Assembly (NCBI RefSeq): GCF_014651895.1
Contig: NZ_BMXT01000003.1
Span: 62,001-126,000 of the forward strand
Direction: 5' to 3'
DNA from: Rhodanobacter panaciterrae
GTDB taxonomy: Bacteria > Pseudomonadota > Gammaproteobacteria > Xanthomonadales > Rhodanobacteraceae
Length of the DNA: 64,000 nucleotides
In this document: positions 43,263 to 52,394 of the stretch, piece after piece
Position numbering within the stretch: position 1 is the first letter of the stretch
Layout: every line of letters starts with the position of its first letter
The notes under the pieces: generated by a model
Seen by the model: the letters and a program-made list of their open reading frames with translations, nothing else
The model's database searches: none
What the model was told of the DNA's origin: nothing
Made by a program: the position numbers and the translations under genes

Positions 43263-43296
43263 ACACAACTCCCTTTTTGACCCCTTGCTGGAATTC

Positions 43297-45462
43297 ATGA
43301 TGAAACCATCCCTGCTCGCCCTGAGCCTTGCCGCTGCCCTGGCGGTGACCGCCGTGCACGCCACCGAGACGCCGCTGACAACAGTTGCCGCCACAGGCAC
43401 GGATGACCCGGCTGATAGCGGCAACGACCAGCCCACGACCAAGACTCTGGGCGCGATCGACGTGTCGGCCAAGCTGGATCAGGCGCGCAACGCGCTATCG
43501 CCGGATACCGGCAGCAGCCAGTACGTGATCGACCAGAAGGCGATCGCCCAGCTGCCACTGGGTGCGGCCACGCCGATGAACCAGGTGTTGTTGCAGGCGC
43601 CGGGCGTGGTGCAGGATTCCTATGGCGGCCTGCACGTGCGCGGCGACCACGCGAACCTGCAATACCGCATCAATGGCGTGATCATTCCCGAGTCGATCGG
43701 TGGCTTCGGGCAAAGTCTCGATGCGCGCATGATCGATAACGTGAAGCTGCTCGATGGCGCACTGCCGGCCCAGTACGGCCTGCGCACGGCCGCGGTTGTC
43801 GACATCACCACCCGCAGCGGGCATGACCTGGGCAATGGCGGCAGTGTCGGTATCACCGCTGGCTCTTACGGCACGCTCAACCCGAATGCGTCGATCTGGG
43901 GCAGCGATGATCGCTGGAGTTACTTCCTCACGGCCAATTATCTGGAAAACGACGTCGGCATCGAGAACCCGACGGCCAGCAAGAAGGCGATCCACGACCA
44001 TACCAATCAGGTGAAGAGCTTCGGCGACATCAGCTACCTGATCAACGACGACACCCGCTTGAGCCTGCTGTTCGGCATGGCCAACAACCGCTTCCAGATT
44101 CCAAACAATCCAGGCCAGCAACCGCAGTTCGGCTACCTGGATACCGTCGATTTCAACTCCGCCGATCTGAACGAGCAGCAGCGCGAGAACACCCGCTTCG
44201 GCGTGCTGGCGCTGCAGGGTCGGTTGGGCCTGACCGACTATCAGGTATCGGTGGGCCAGCGTTACAGCAGCGTCGCCTATACGCCGGACGAGATCGGTGA
44301 GCTGATGTTCAACGGCGTTGCCTCGGCGGTGACTCGCGACAATCGCGCCAGCACGTTGCAGGCGGATTTCTCCACGCCGATGGGCAGCAGCCATACCTTG
44401 CGCTACGGCGTCTACAGCAGTTTCGAACGCGCCGTCAGCGGCAACGATGCGTGGGTGTTTCCGGCCGACGCCGATGGCAACCAGACCAGCACCACGCCGA
44501 TCAACATCCTCGACAACAGCCGCCTCACTGCAAAGACCTGGTCGGCCTATGTGCAGGACGAGTGGAGCATCGGCGACAAGTGGACGCTGAACTATGGCTT
44601 GCGCGGCGACCAGTACCAGTTGGCGCGCACCGAGAGCCAGCTGAGCCCGCGCCTCGGCTTGGTCTGGCAGGCGACCGCCAGCACCACCGTGCACGCCGGC
44701 TACTCGCGCTACTTCACGCCGCCGGCGACCGAGATGATCGCCAGCGCCAATATCGCCAAATTCGACGGCACCACCAACGCCGTGCCGGACAACGGCAACA
44801 ACACGCCGCTGGCCGAGCGCTCGGACTACTTCGACGCGGGTATTTCGCAGAACCTCGGCAGTGCCTGGACCGTGGGCGTGGACGCTTACTACCGCAACGT
44901 GCAGCGACTGCAGGATGAGGGCCAGTTCGGTTCCGCGCTGGTCTATTCGACCTTCAACTACGACCTCGGTCGGGTGAAAGGTCTGGAGTTCACTGCCAAC
45001 TACCAGCAGGGCCCGCTGTCGGCCTATTTCAACGTGGCGCTGAGCCAAGCGATGGGCAAGCGCATCATCACCAGCCAGTACAACTTCTCGCCGGAAGATC
45101 TGGCCTACGTCTACAACCATTACATCTTCCTCGACCACGACCAGAAACTGTCTTCCTCCGGCGGCGTCAACTACGCGCTGGACAGCAACACCAAGCTCGG
45201 CGCCGATTTCCTGTTCGGCAGCGGATTGCGCAAGGACGGCACCGTGCCGAACGGCGCCTCGCTGCCGGCGTACTTCCAGTTGAACCTCAACGTCTCGCAC
45301 GACTTCACCTTTGATCATTTCGGCAAGCTGCATACCCAGCTGGCGGTGATCAATGCGTTGGACCGCACCTATGAGCTGCGCGACGGCACCGGCATCGGCG
45401 TCGGCGCACCACAGTTCGGTCCGCGTCGCGGCCTGTATCTGAGCCTGCAGAAGGATTTCTGA
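43297..45462 (+). CDS. TonB-dependent outer-membrane receptor, probably for zinc
   Basis: A 721-residue receptor with signal peptide ending near 'AVHA', a disordered Asp/Thr-rich stretch, a plug domain (about 60-175, 'QVLLQAPGVVQDSYGGLHVRG') and a 22-strand-type barrel ending in Phe ('LSLQKDF'). TonB receptors move metal complexes or small ligands across the outer membrane using the proton motive force. The Zur-like palindrome directly upstream suggests zinc or a zinc-carrying ligand. No His-rich loop like that of ZnuD is seen, so the ligand is inferred from regulation only. Confidence 0.9.
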   Translation: MMKPSLLALSLAAALAVTAVHATETPLTTVAATGTDDPADSGNDQPTTKTLGAIDVSAKLDQARNALSPDTGSSQYVIDQKAIAQLPLGAATPMNQVLLQAPGVVQDSYGGLHVRGDHANLQYRINGVIIPESIGGFGQSLDARMIDNVKLLDGALPAQYGLRTAAVVDITTRSGHDLGNGGSVGITAGSYGTLNPNASIWGSDDRWSYFLTANYLENDVGIENPTASKKAIHDHTNQVKSFGDISYLINDDTRLSLLFGMANNRFQIPNNPGQQPQFGYLDTVDFNSADLNEQQRENTRFGVLALQGRLGLTDYQVSVGQRYSSVAYTPDEIGELMFNGVASAVTRDNRASTLQADFSTPMGSSHTLRYGVYSSFERAVSGNDAWVFPADADGNQTSTTPINILDNSRLTAKTWSAYVQDEWSIGDKWTLNYGLRGDQYQLARTESQLSPRLGLVWQATASTTVHAGYSRYFTPPATEMIASANIAKFDGTTNAVPDNGNNTPLAERSDYFDAGISQNLGSAWTVGVDAYYRNVQRLQDEGQFGSALVYSTFNYDLGRVKGLEFTANYQQGPLSAYFNVALSQAMGKRIITSQYNFSPEDLAYVYNHYIFLDHDQKLSSSGGVNYALDSNTKLGADFLFGSGLRKDGTVPNGASLPAYFQLNLNVSHDFTFDHFGKLHTQLAVINALDRTYELRDGTGIGVGAPQFGPRRGLYLSLQKDF

Positions 45463-45512
45463 TCGCGCCCCATCCGCTATGCTTGCCGCGCTTTTCACTA
45501 CCGGCAAGTCCG

Positions 45513-46706
45513 ATGCCTTCCCGTCTCCCTGAACCCAGCGCCGACGAGCGCGCGCATTCCGATCATCTGCTGCAGTTGTTGCGCGAGCAGATCGCCTCGC
45601 ACGGGCCACTGCCGTTCTCGCAATACATGGAGCGTTGTCTGTATACGCCGGGGCTGGGTTACTACAGCGCGGGCAAGACCAAGTTCGGCGCGGCTGGTGA
45701 TTTCGTCACTGCGCCGGAACTGGGTGATCTGTTCGCGCGCTGCGTGATCAATGCAGTGCAGCCGACACTGGCGATGCTTGGCGACGACGCGGATTTTCTG
45801 GAGCTGGGTGGAGGCAGCGGCGCCTTCGCCGAGGCAGCACTCAAGGCGCTGGTGGCTGACGGCACGCTGCCGCGGCAGTACCTGATCCTCGAACCCAGTG
45901 CGGACCTGCGCGAGCGTCAGAACGAACGGCTGCACGCAAATCTCCCAGCCGAGCTCAGCGCCCGTGTGCAATGGCTGGATCGTCCACCCGAACAGGACTG
46001 GCGCGGCGTGCTGTTTGCCAACGAAGTGATCGACGCGCTGCCGGCCACGCGCTTTGCGATGCGTGCTGGTGAAGTCTACGAAGAATACGTGGCGCTGGAT
46101 GGCGAAGGCCGTTTGATGCGCATCGATCGTCCGGCCGATGCGCTGGTGGCCGGTGCAGTGCGTCATGTCGAACGCGATCTCGGCAGCGACTTTGTTGATG
46201 GCTATCGTTCGGAAATCCTGCCGCAGCTGCCGTACTGGATCCAGGCGGTGGCCGGTTCGCTCACGGCTGGACTGATGCTGTTCGTCGACTACGGTTACGT
46301 GCGTCGCGAGTTCTACCTTCCCGAGCGCGACGACGGCACCTTGATGGCGCATTACCGCCATCACGCGCACAACGATCCGCTGTACCTGCCAGGCCTCAAC
46401 GACCTCACTGCCTCGGTCGATTTCACTGCGCTGGCCGAAGCGGGCAACTCGGCCGGCTTCGGTGTGGCCGCGTACCTGCCGCAGGCACAGTTCCTGATCG
46501 GCGCCGGTCTGCAGGAGATCTTCGAAAGCGAGCAGGCGAAGATCGCCGACGAGCACAGCCGCTATCGGCTCGCGCAGCAGGTGAAGCGGCTGATGCTGCC
46601 CGATCAGATGGGCGAACGCTTCCAGGCGATGCTGCTGGCGCGTGGCCTCGACGTGCTACCGTTGCCGGCCGAGCTGCTGGCGGCCGATCAGGGCGGCCGG
46701 CTTTGA
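45513..46706 (+). CDS. MidA/NDUFAF7-type SAM-dependent methyltransferase
   Basis: A 397-residue member of PF02636. It has an N-terminal 'GPLPFSQYMERCLYTPGLGYY' block with 'FVTAPELG', methyltransferase motif I 'FLELGGGSGAFAEA', 'LFANEVIDALPATRF' and 'FVDYGYVRREFYLPERDDGT' later on. The mitochondrial relative NDUFAF7 methylates an arginine of complex I subunit NDUFS2; the bacterial substrate is not known. I chose the ATG at 45513; a TTG at 45483 is also in frame. Confidence 0.9.
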   Translation: MPSRLPEPSADERAHSDHLLQLLREQIASHGPLPFSQYMERCLYTPGLGYYSAGKTKFGAAGDFVTAPELGDLFARCVINAVQPTLAMLGDDADFLELGGGSGAFAEAALKALVADGTLPRQYLILEPSADLRERQNERLHANLPAELSARVQWLDRPPEQDWRGVLFANEVIDALPATRFAMRAGEVYEEYVALDGEGRLMRIDRPADALVAGAVRHVERDLGSDFVDGYRSEILPQLPYWIQAVAGSLTAGLMLFVDYGYVRREFYLPERDDGTLMAHYRHHAHNDPLYLPGLNDLTASVDFTALAEAGNSAGFGVAAYLPQAQFLIGAGLQEIFESEQAKIADEHSRYRLAQQVKRLMLPDQMGERFQAMLLARGLDVLPLPAELLAADQGGRL

Positions 46707-47125
46707 CCGGACCGGTGTCGATTCAGCCGTCTGGACGGCTGCGCTGGCAACGGCTATGGATCGCGCTGGGCGGCGTGATCATGCTCTGGATACTGTGGAT
46801 GGCGCTGCGCCCGGACCCCGGCATTACGCTGGATTTCCCGTATGGCGACAAGCTGCTTCACGCGACCACGTTCACCTGCCTGATGGGCTGGTGGGGCAAT
46901 GTCTATCGCGAACGGCATGCCCGTGGCTGGGCCGCATGGGGCTGCCTGGCATTCGGCATCTTCATCGAGTTCGCGCAGTGGTTGTGCCCACCACGCGATG
47001 CCGATGTGTTCGACGTACTGGCCGATGGCATCGGCATCCTGCTGGCGCTCTTGTTGCTGCGCACGGCGCTCGCCAATGTACTGGCGAGCGTCGAGTCATG
47101 GTCAATGCGTTGGCGCAGGCACTGA
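46703..47125 (+). CDS. VanZ family membrane protein
   Basis: A 140-residue small membrane protein with four hydrophobic segments and the VanZ-like 'DKLLHATTFTCLMGWW', 'FGIFIEFAQWLCPPRDADVFDVLADGIGILLALLLL' features (described in pieces). VanZ-like proteins are linked to glycopeptide tolerance and envelope processes, mostly without known mechanism. The start is a TTG overlapping the upstream stop; a GTG at 46715 is an alternative. Its 3' end overlaps that of the opposite LTA-synthase-like gene by 24 bases. Confidence 0.82.
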   Translation: MTGPVSIQPSGRLRWQRLWIALGGVIMLWILWMALRPDPGITLDFPYGDKLLHATTFTCLMGWWGNVYRERHARGWAAWGCLAFGIFIEFAQWLCPPRDADVFDVLADGIGILLALLLLRTALANVLASVESWSMRWRRH

Positions 47126-49318
47126 GCCGATCGAACTGGCGGTAGCCGGCGCGGTTGAGCTGGCTGGCACCGGCACGGAAGCCGCTGCTGCCGGCAATGG
47201 CTCCACCGCGGTCGAATCGGTTGGCCGGCGCACCAGTCCGCCATGTCGGAACAGCCCGCTGGCGACCTGGTAATAGGCGATCGCTTGATCGATCTGACCT
47301 TCGTCTTGCGGCGTGATCGGCGTGGCATCGCCGGTGGCGTAGTCCGGCTTCATCTGCTCCAGCTTGCGCTGCGGTTCCAACACGGTGAGCACGTCGTTGT
47401 GCAGGTAGCCAAGCTTCTCGTAGGTGGCCGGGAACGCGCGCTCGCGACCGGGCTCCAGCTGGAACAGGTCGTAGCCGAAGAAGCGCGAGCGGTAGCTGAA
47501 GTTGAGCAGGCCGAGCAGGGTCGGCGCGATGTCGACCTGGCCCATCAGCCGCTCCACGCGCTGCGGCTTGATGTGCTTCGGCGCATAGATCCACAGCGGG
47601 ATGTGATAGCGGTTCACCGGCACGCTGGTCTTGCCGGCGCTGGAGGCGCAGTGGTCGGCAGTGATCACGAACACGGTGTCGTCAAAATACGATTTCTCGC
47701 GCGCACGCTTGATGAAGTCGCCGATCGACCAGTCGGTATACGCCACCGCGCCGGGACGGGTCTGGTTGGCCTGGCTGACGCGTCCGGCCGGGAAGGTGTA
47801 CGGCCGGTGGTTGGAGGTGGTCATGATGTGCAGGAAGAACGGCTTGCCGGCGGCATGTGCGTCGTCCATCTGCTTCAGTGCCAGCGTGTACAGATCCTCG
47901 TCGGCCACGCCCCACACGTTCTCGCTGTGGATCGTGGCGCCCTTCGGGATGTCGCGACGATCCACCGTGCGATAGCCGTTGTGGCCGAAGAAGTAATTCA
48001 TGTTGTCGAATTCGCCGTAGCCGCCGTAGACGAAGTCCGACTGGTAGCCGCGGTCGTTGAAGATGTCCGCCAGCGAGAACAGGTTCTCGTTGTTGTGCTC
48101 CTTCAGCAGCGAGTCGCCGGGCGTCGGCGGCACCGACAGCGACAGCGCTTCCAGCCCGCGCACGGTGCGCGTGCCGTTCGCGTAGAGGTTGTCGAAGAAC
48201 AGGCTCTGGCTGACCAGCGAGTCGAGGTACGGCGTGATGTTTTCCTTGCTGCCGAACGTGCCTAGATAATCGCCGGACAGGCTCTCCACGCTGATCAGCA
48301 CCACGTTGAGATGCTGCTCCGGGCCGACCCGGCGGATCGCGCGGGTGAGATCCTGCGGGTCATCGCTGAGGTAGGTCGCGTCCGGCGTCTTGAGGCCTTC
48401 GCGCACCAGCCGGAATGCCTGATCATCCGGCAACGTGCGGTAGAACTTCGCGTAGTCGAGATGGCTGCTGCGGAATGCGTTGAAGAACTGGTAGATGCCG
48501 TTGCCGGCCAGTTCGTTGACGTAGTTGTTGCTGGTGCGATCCTTCATGCCGCCGTTGACTGCGGCCAGCGAGACCACGGTCAGCACCAGCCACAGCAGCG
48601 CGATCTTGCCACGCTGCCATAAGCGACTGCCGTCGTCGCGCGCACGCAGGCCGCGCCGGCCGATCGCGAACACCACCAGGGCGCCCACCACCAGCAAGGC
48701 CAGCCAGCGGCCGATCGGGTACGACTCGCGGATATTGCCGATCACCTCGTTGGTGTAGACCAGATAGTCCACCGCGATGAAATTGAAGCGCACGCTGAAC
48801 TCGTTCCAGAACACCAGCTCCGACGCCGCCACGAACAGCAGCCCGTACAGCAGAACCAGCGCCAGCCCGTACAGCGCCCACTGGCCGCCGCGCGAGACAT
48901 AGGCGAAACCCGGGATCGGCAATACCAGCAGGAACAGCACCACCAGCGGCCAGGTCATGCCTATGTGTGCGCGATACAGCGCATACAGCACGCCCAGGCA
49001 CAGTGCATACACCAGCGCCAGCGCCAGTATCCACAGCAGCCACTGGCCCAGGCCGGAGACCGTGGCACGTCGCGTCGGCACCAGCCACAGGAACAGCACC
49101 AGCGGCCACGCCACGTAGATATAGGTGATCAGGTCATAGCCGAAACCCACGCCGAATGCGTACAGCAGGTTCAGTGGCGTATGTGCCACTTCGTTGCCGG
49201 ACATGATCAGCAGCACCACGCGGGTGACGAACGAGATCGCGATGAAGGTGATCGCCAGCCACCACAACGGGCGAAAACGCTGACGCAGCGGGGAAGTCGG
49301 GGTGAATGCGCTCGACAC
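47102..49318 (-). CDS. LTA-synthase-like phosphoglycerol/sulfatase-fold membrane enzyme
   Basis: A 738-residue protein with five N-terminal membrane helices (about 20-215) and an alkaline-phosphatase-fold catalytic domain (about 315-650). Metal ligands and nucleophile appear as Glu in 'ISVESLSGDYLG', Thr in 'NGTRTVRGLEALS', and Asp-His in 'ITADHCASSAGK'. The family transfers phosphoglycerol or phosphoethanolamine to envelope glycans, for example osmoregulated periplasmic glucans (OpgB) or lipid A. The tail (690-738) is Ser/Ala/Pro/Val-rich. I chose the GTG at 49318 behind GGAG; a TTG at 49333 is in frame. Confidence 0.88.
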   Translation of the reverse strand: MSSAFTPTSPLRQRFRPLWWLAITFIAISFVTRVVLLIMSGNEVAHTPLNLLYAFGVGFGYDLITYIYVAWPLVLFLWLVPTRRATVSGLGQWLLWILALALVYALCLGVLYALYRAHIGMTWPLVVLFLLVLPIPGFAYVSRGGQWALYGLALVLLYGLLFVAASELVFWNEFSVRFNFIAVDYLVYTNEVIGNIRESYPIGRWLALLVVGALVVFAIGRRGLRARDDGSRLWQRGKIALLWLVLTVVSLAAVNGGMKDRTSNNYVNELAGNGIYQFFNAFRSSHLDYAKFYRTLPDDQAFRLVREGLKTPDATYLSDDPQDLTRAIRRVGPEQHLNVVLISVESLSGDYLGTFGSKENITPYLDSLVSQSLFFDNLYANGTRTVRGLEALSLSVPPTPGDSLLKEHNNENLFSLADIFNDRGYQSDFVYGGYGEFDNMNYFFGHNGYRTVDRRDIPKGATIHSENVWGVADEDLYTLALKQMDDAHAAGKPFFLHIMTTSNHRPYTFPAGRVSQANQTRPGAVAYTDWSIGDFIKRAREKSYFDDTVFVITADHCASSAGKTSVPVNRYHIPLWIYAPKHIKPQRVERLMGQVDIAPTLLGLLNFSYRSRFFGYDLFQLEPGRERAFPATYEKLGYLHNDVLTVLEPQRKLEQMKPDYATGDATPITPQDEGQIDQAIAYYQVASGLFRHGGLVRRPTDSTAVEPLPAAAASVPVPASSTAPATASSIGSVPAPTH

Positions 49319-49394
49319 AGGCAACTCCAGCAAAAAAATATGTGATCAACGGGCGCGCGATGCAGGCGCCGTAACCCGGGCTTTATACCGCGGA

Positions 49395-50630
49395 TCAGCT
49401 TGGCGAATGGTTAGTTTTCAGCGCGGCGATGGCGTGGGTTCGTGCCGTTTCCATGGCCGCGCCGATCGCTGAACCGCTCAGGCCCGCGGCAACAAAGGCT
49501 GCAGCATCGACCGCCGCCGCGGCCGCACGCGCGTCGCGCAGGTACGCCGCCTGCGGGTAGGCATCGTGCTCGTGGCCAAGCCGGCCACGTTTGTCCGCTT
49601 CGCAGGCAGCCAGGAAGGCATCCAGCCGCGCCGGTCGCCGCAGTGCATCGAGCGAACTCAGCAACTTCAGCACGGTGGCCGGCTTCAGCTCGAACGCGCG
49701 ATGCGCATTCAGATGCTCACGGCACACCAGTTCGGCCAGCGCGGCGTGCTCGGTCGGTACCTTCAGGCGAGCGGTCAGCGCGCGCAGCGGTGCCACACCG
49801 CGATGCTCATGGCCGATATGCCGCGGCAGATCGTCGGCTGGCGTCAGTGCCTTGCCGAGGTCGTGCGTGAGCGCGCAGAAACCGACCAGGTCATCGCCCG
49901 GTGCGAGCCGTGCCGCCGCATCCAGCACCATCTCCAGATGCACGCCGGTGTCGATCTCCGGATGGAACTCGGCACGCTGCGGTACGCCATACAAGGCATC
50001 GATCTCGGGAAACAGCACGGCCAGTGCGCCGCACTCACGCAGCACGCGCAGGAATGCCGACGGCTGCGGCTCGCCCAGCGCCTTGCGCGTTTCCGCCCAC
50101 ACGCGTTCGGGCACCAGATGATCGACCTCGCCGTCGCGCACCATCTGCCGCATCAGCGCCATCGTCTCCTCGGCCACCGTGAAACCGAGCGGCGCGAAGC
50201 GCGCGGCGAAGCGTGCCACCCGCAGCACACGCACCGGATCCTCGACGAACGCCGGCGACACATGGCGCAACACGCGTGCCTCGATGTCGCGCACGCCGTG
50301 GTACGGATCGGTCAGCGCGCCGTGCCCGTCCTGCGCGATCGCGTTGATGGTGAGGTCGCGCCGCGCCAGATCCTGCTCCAGCGTCACCGTCGCATCGGCC
50401 TGGAACACGAAGCCGTGATAGCCGCGCCCGGTCTTGCGCTCGGTGCGCGCCAGCGCATATTCCTCGCCGGTCTGCGGATGCAGGAACACCGGGAAGTCCT
50501 TTCCCACCGGCTTGTAGCCCAGCGCCAGCAACTCCTCCGGCAGCGCGCCGACCACCACGTGATCGCGATCGACCACCGGCCGCCCCAGCAAGTTGTCACG
50601 GACCGCGCCGCCGACCAGATAGATGTGCAT
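49395..50630 (-). CDS. cca: multifunctional CCA tRNA nucleotidyltransferase
   Basis: A 411-residue class II CCA-adding enzyme. It has the nucleotidyltransferase site '[13 protein letters not shown]' and 'DRDHVVVG', the '[11 protein letters not shown]' motif, '[15 protein letters not shown]' and an HD domain ('[13 protein letters not shown]') that gives 2',3'-cyclic phosphodiesterase and phosphatase activity in gamma-proteobacterial forms. It builds or repairs the 3' CCA of tRNAs. I chose the ATG at 50630 to match the family start; the frame is open 16 codons further. Confidence 0.95.
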   Translation of the reverse strand: MHIYLVGGAVRDNLLGRPVVDRDHVVVGALPEELLALGYKPVGKDFPVFLHPQTGEEYALARTERKTGRGYHGFVFQADATVTLEQDLARRDLTINAIAQDGHGALTDPYHGVRDIEARVLRHVSPAFVEDPVRVLRVARFAARFAPLGFTVAEETMALMRQMVRDGEVDHLVPERVWAETRKALGEPQPSAFLRVLRECGALAVLFPEIDALYGVPQRAEFHPEIDTGVHLEMVLDAAARLAPGDDLVGFCALTHDLGKALTPADDLPRHIGHEHRGVAPLRALTARLKVPTEHAALAELVCREHLNAHRAFELKPATVLKLLSSLDALRRPARLDAFLAACEADKRGRLGHEHDAYPQAAYLRDARAAAAAVDAAAFVAAGLSGSAIGAAMETARTHAIAALKTNHSPS

Positions 50631-50779
50631 GGGAGGATTCTGCCATGCGCCATGCCAGCTGATGCCATGCGTCGGCATCGCAGCCGGGAATCGAGACGGC
50701 CAAGCCGAGGAGTCGCCACGTGCTTTATGCCGCCGCGGCCCTCACGTAAGCTTGTGACACAGGATTGGGGAATCTCATC

Positions 50780-52321
50780 ATGGCGGTAAAGCTGGTTCAT
50801 CGGCTGATGCAGGATCGCGCTGCCGGTTTGTCGCCGGCGGTGGCGCAGCTGTTGGACGAAGCGGCCACCGCGCTGACCCGCAACGAACTGAATGCCGCCG
50901 AGACGAACTTGCTCGAGGTGCTGACGCAGGTGCCGGATTGCGTGGAGGCGCAGCGTCTGCGGGGGCTGTTGATGCATTTGCGCGGCGATTACGCGCAGGC
51001 CGTGCTGCTGCTGCGACAGGCGCTGGCGCTGAGTCCGGAGCACGCGCTGATTCACATGAATCTGGGCATTTCGCAGCACGCTTGCGGCGAGGTTGATGCG
51101 GCGCTGGTGTCCCTGCAGCGAGCCAGCAAACTGGCGGCCGATTTCGCCCCGGCCTGGTTCAACCTGGGTCGGGTGCTGAGCATGCAGGGCCGTCCGGTCG
51201 GCGCAGTGACCGCGCTGCATCGCACGCTGGATATCGATCCGGATCATGTGGCGGCGCGGGTCGTGTTGGCGGAGGTACAGACCCGGCTCGGCGCGCTGGA
51301 TCTGGCGAGCACGAATTACCGCGAAGTGTTGCGGCGCCAACCCGGTCATGCGGATGCGTGGATCGGCTTGGCCAATCTGCCGGCGGTGCGTTTCGACAAG
51401 GACGATGTCGTGTGCCTGCGGCAGGCCTTGCAGATGCCGCAGACGCCGCAGGCGCGCGTATCACTGGGCTTCGCGCTGACCCGGGCGCTGGAGGACCAGG
51501 CCGACTACCGCGCGGCTTTCCGCGCACTGTACAAGGCCAACGCACAGATGCGTCGCCTGATGGGTTGGGATGCCGCGGCCGCGCGGGCCAAGGTCAGCAC
51601 GATGCTCGACATGTTCGCCGCGCCGATGCCCGACGCGCCGGATGCCGCGCTGGGCGAGGAGGTGATCTTTCTGGTGTCATTGCCGCAGTCCGGCGCCGAC
51701 GTGACCACGCAGATTCTCGCCAGACATCCGCAGGTCGGCGCGGTCGATGCGTTGCCCGACCTGCAGCAGGTCATCAGCGCCGAGTCGGCACGCTGCGGAC
51801 AACCGTTCGCGCAATGGGCACGGACAGCCACGGCGACGGACTGGGCGCGGCTGGGGCAGGACTATCTGGCGCGCACGGCATCGGCACGCGCTGGCAAGCC
51901 GCGTTTCGTCGATGCCAATCCGCTCAACTGGCGACTGGTGGGTGCGGCGCTGGCGATGCTGCCCGGGGCGCGCGTGGTGAACAGCCGCGGCGATGCGCTG
52001 GAAACCTGCTTCGCCTGTTACCGCCAGCTGTTCGCCAACGGCCACGAGTTCAGTTACGACCTCGACCACATCGCCAGCTACTGGCGCGACTACGACCGGC
52101 TCAGCCGACACTGGCAGCGACTGTTTCCCCAGCGATTCCTCGAGTATGCCCTCGAGTCCTTGTCAGCCGATCCTGCAGTCCAGGTTCGACGCTTGCTGGC
52201 GTTCTGCGGTCTTGACTACGATCCGGCCTGCCTGGCGTTCCATCACGAACTGCCCAGCGCACGCAGTGCGCTGTATGGCCGCGATCTGGATCGATTGAAG
52301 GTGTTGCTGGGCGCCGCTTGA
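50780..52321 (+). CDS. TPR protein with a degenerate sulfotransferase domain
   Basis: A 513-residue protein. Residues 30-230 hold about five tetratricopeptide repeats ('ALSPEHALIHMNLGISQHACGEVDAAL'-like units). Residues 290-510 align with the TPR-linked sulfotransferase family: 'SLPQSGADVTTQILARHP', 'PLNWRLVGAALAMLPGARVV', 'SRGDALETCFACYRQLF'. However, the 5'-phosphosulfate loop, usually 'PRSGTT', reads 'PQSGAD', and the Arg of the 3'-phosphate motif is shifted. It is either a divergent enzyme or a binding protein. GGGGAA precedes the ATG. Confidence 0.8.
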   Translation: MAVKLVHRLMQDRAAGLSPAVAQLLDEAATALTRNELNAAETNLLEVLTQVPDCVEAQRLRGLLMHLRGDYAQAVLLLRQALALSPEHALIHMNLGISQHACGEVDAALVSLQRASKLAADFAPAWFNLGRVLSMQGRPVGAVTALHRTLDIDPDHVAARVVLAEVQTRLGALDLASTNYREVLRRQPGHADAWIGLANLPAVRFDKDDVVCLRQALQMPQTPQARVSLGFALTRALEDQADYRAAFRALYKANAQMRRLMGWDAAAARAKVSTMLDMFAAPMPDAPDAALGEEVIFLVSLPQSGADVTTQILARHPQVGAVDALPDLQQVISAESARCGQPFAQWARTATATDWARLGQDYLARTASARAGKPRFVDANPLNWRLVGAALAMLPGARVVNSRGDALETCFACYRQLFANGHEFSYDLDHIASYWRDYDRLSRHWQRLFPQRFLEYALESLSADPAVQVRRLLAFCGLDYDPACLAFHHELPSARSALYGRDLDRLKVLLGAA

Positions 52322-52394
52322 TCGGGGCACGGTCGGTTCGTGCCGCCATGAGCAACACGCCGGGCCATGCGCCGATCCTGGATACGACGCGGTA

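Noticed and set aside
43495-45609. 704-codon open frame antisense to the TonB receptor
   Set aside because: Same bias effect; the receptor frame has signal, plug and barrel features.
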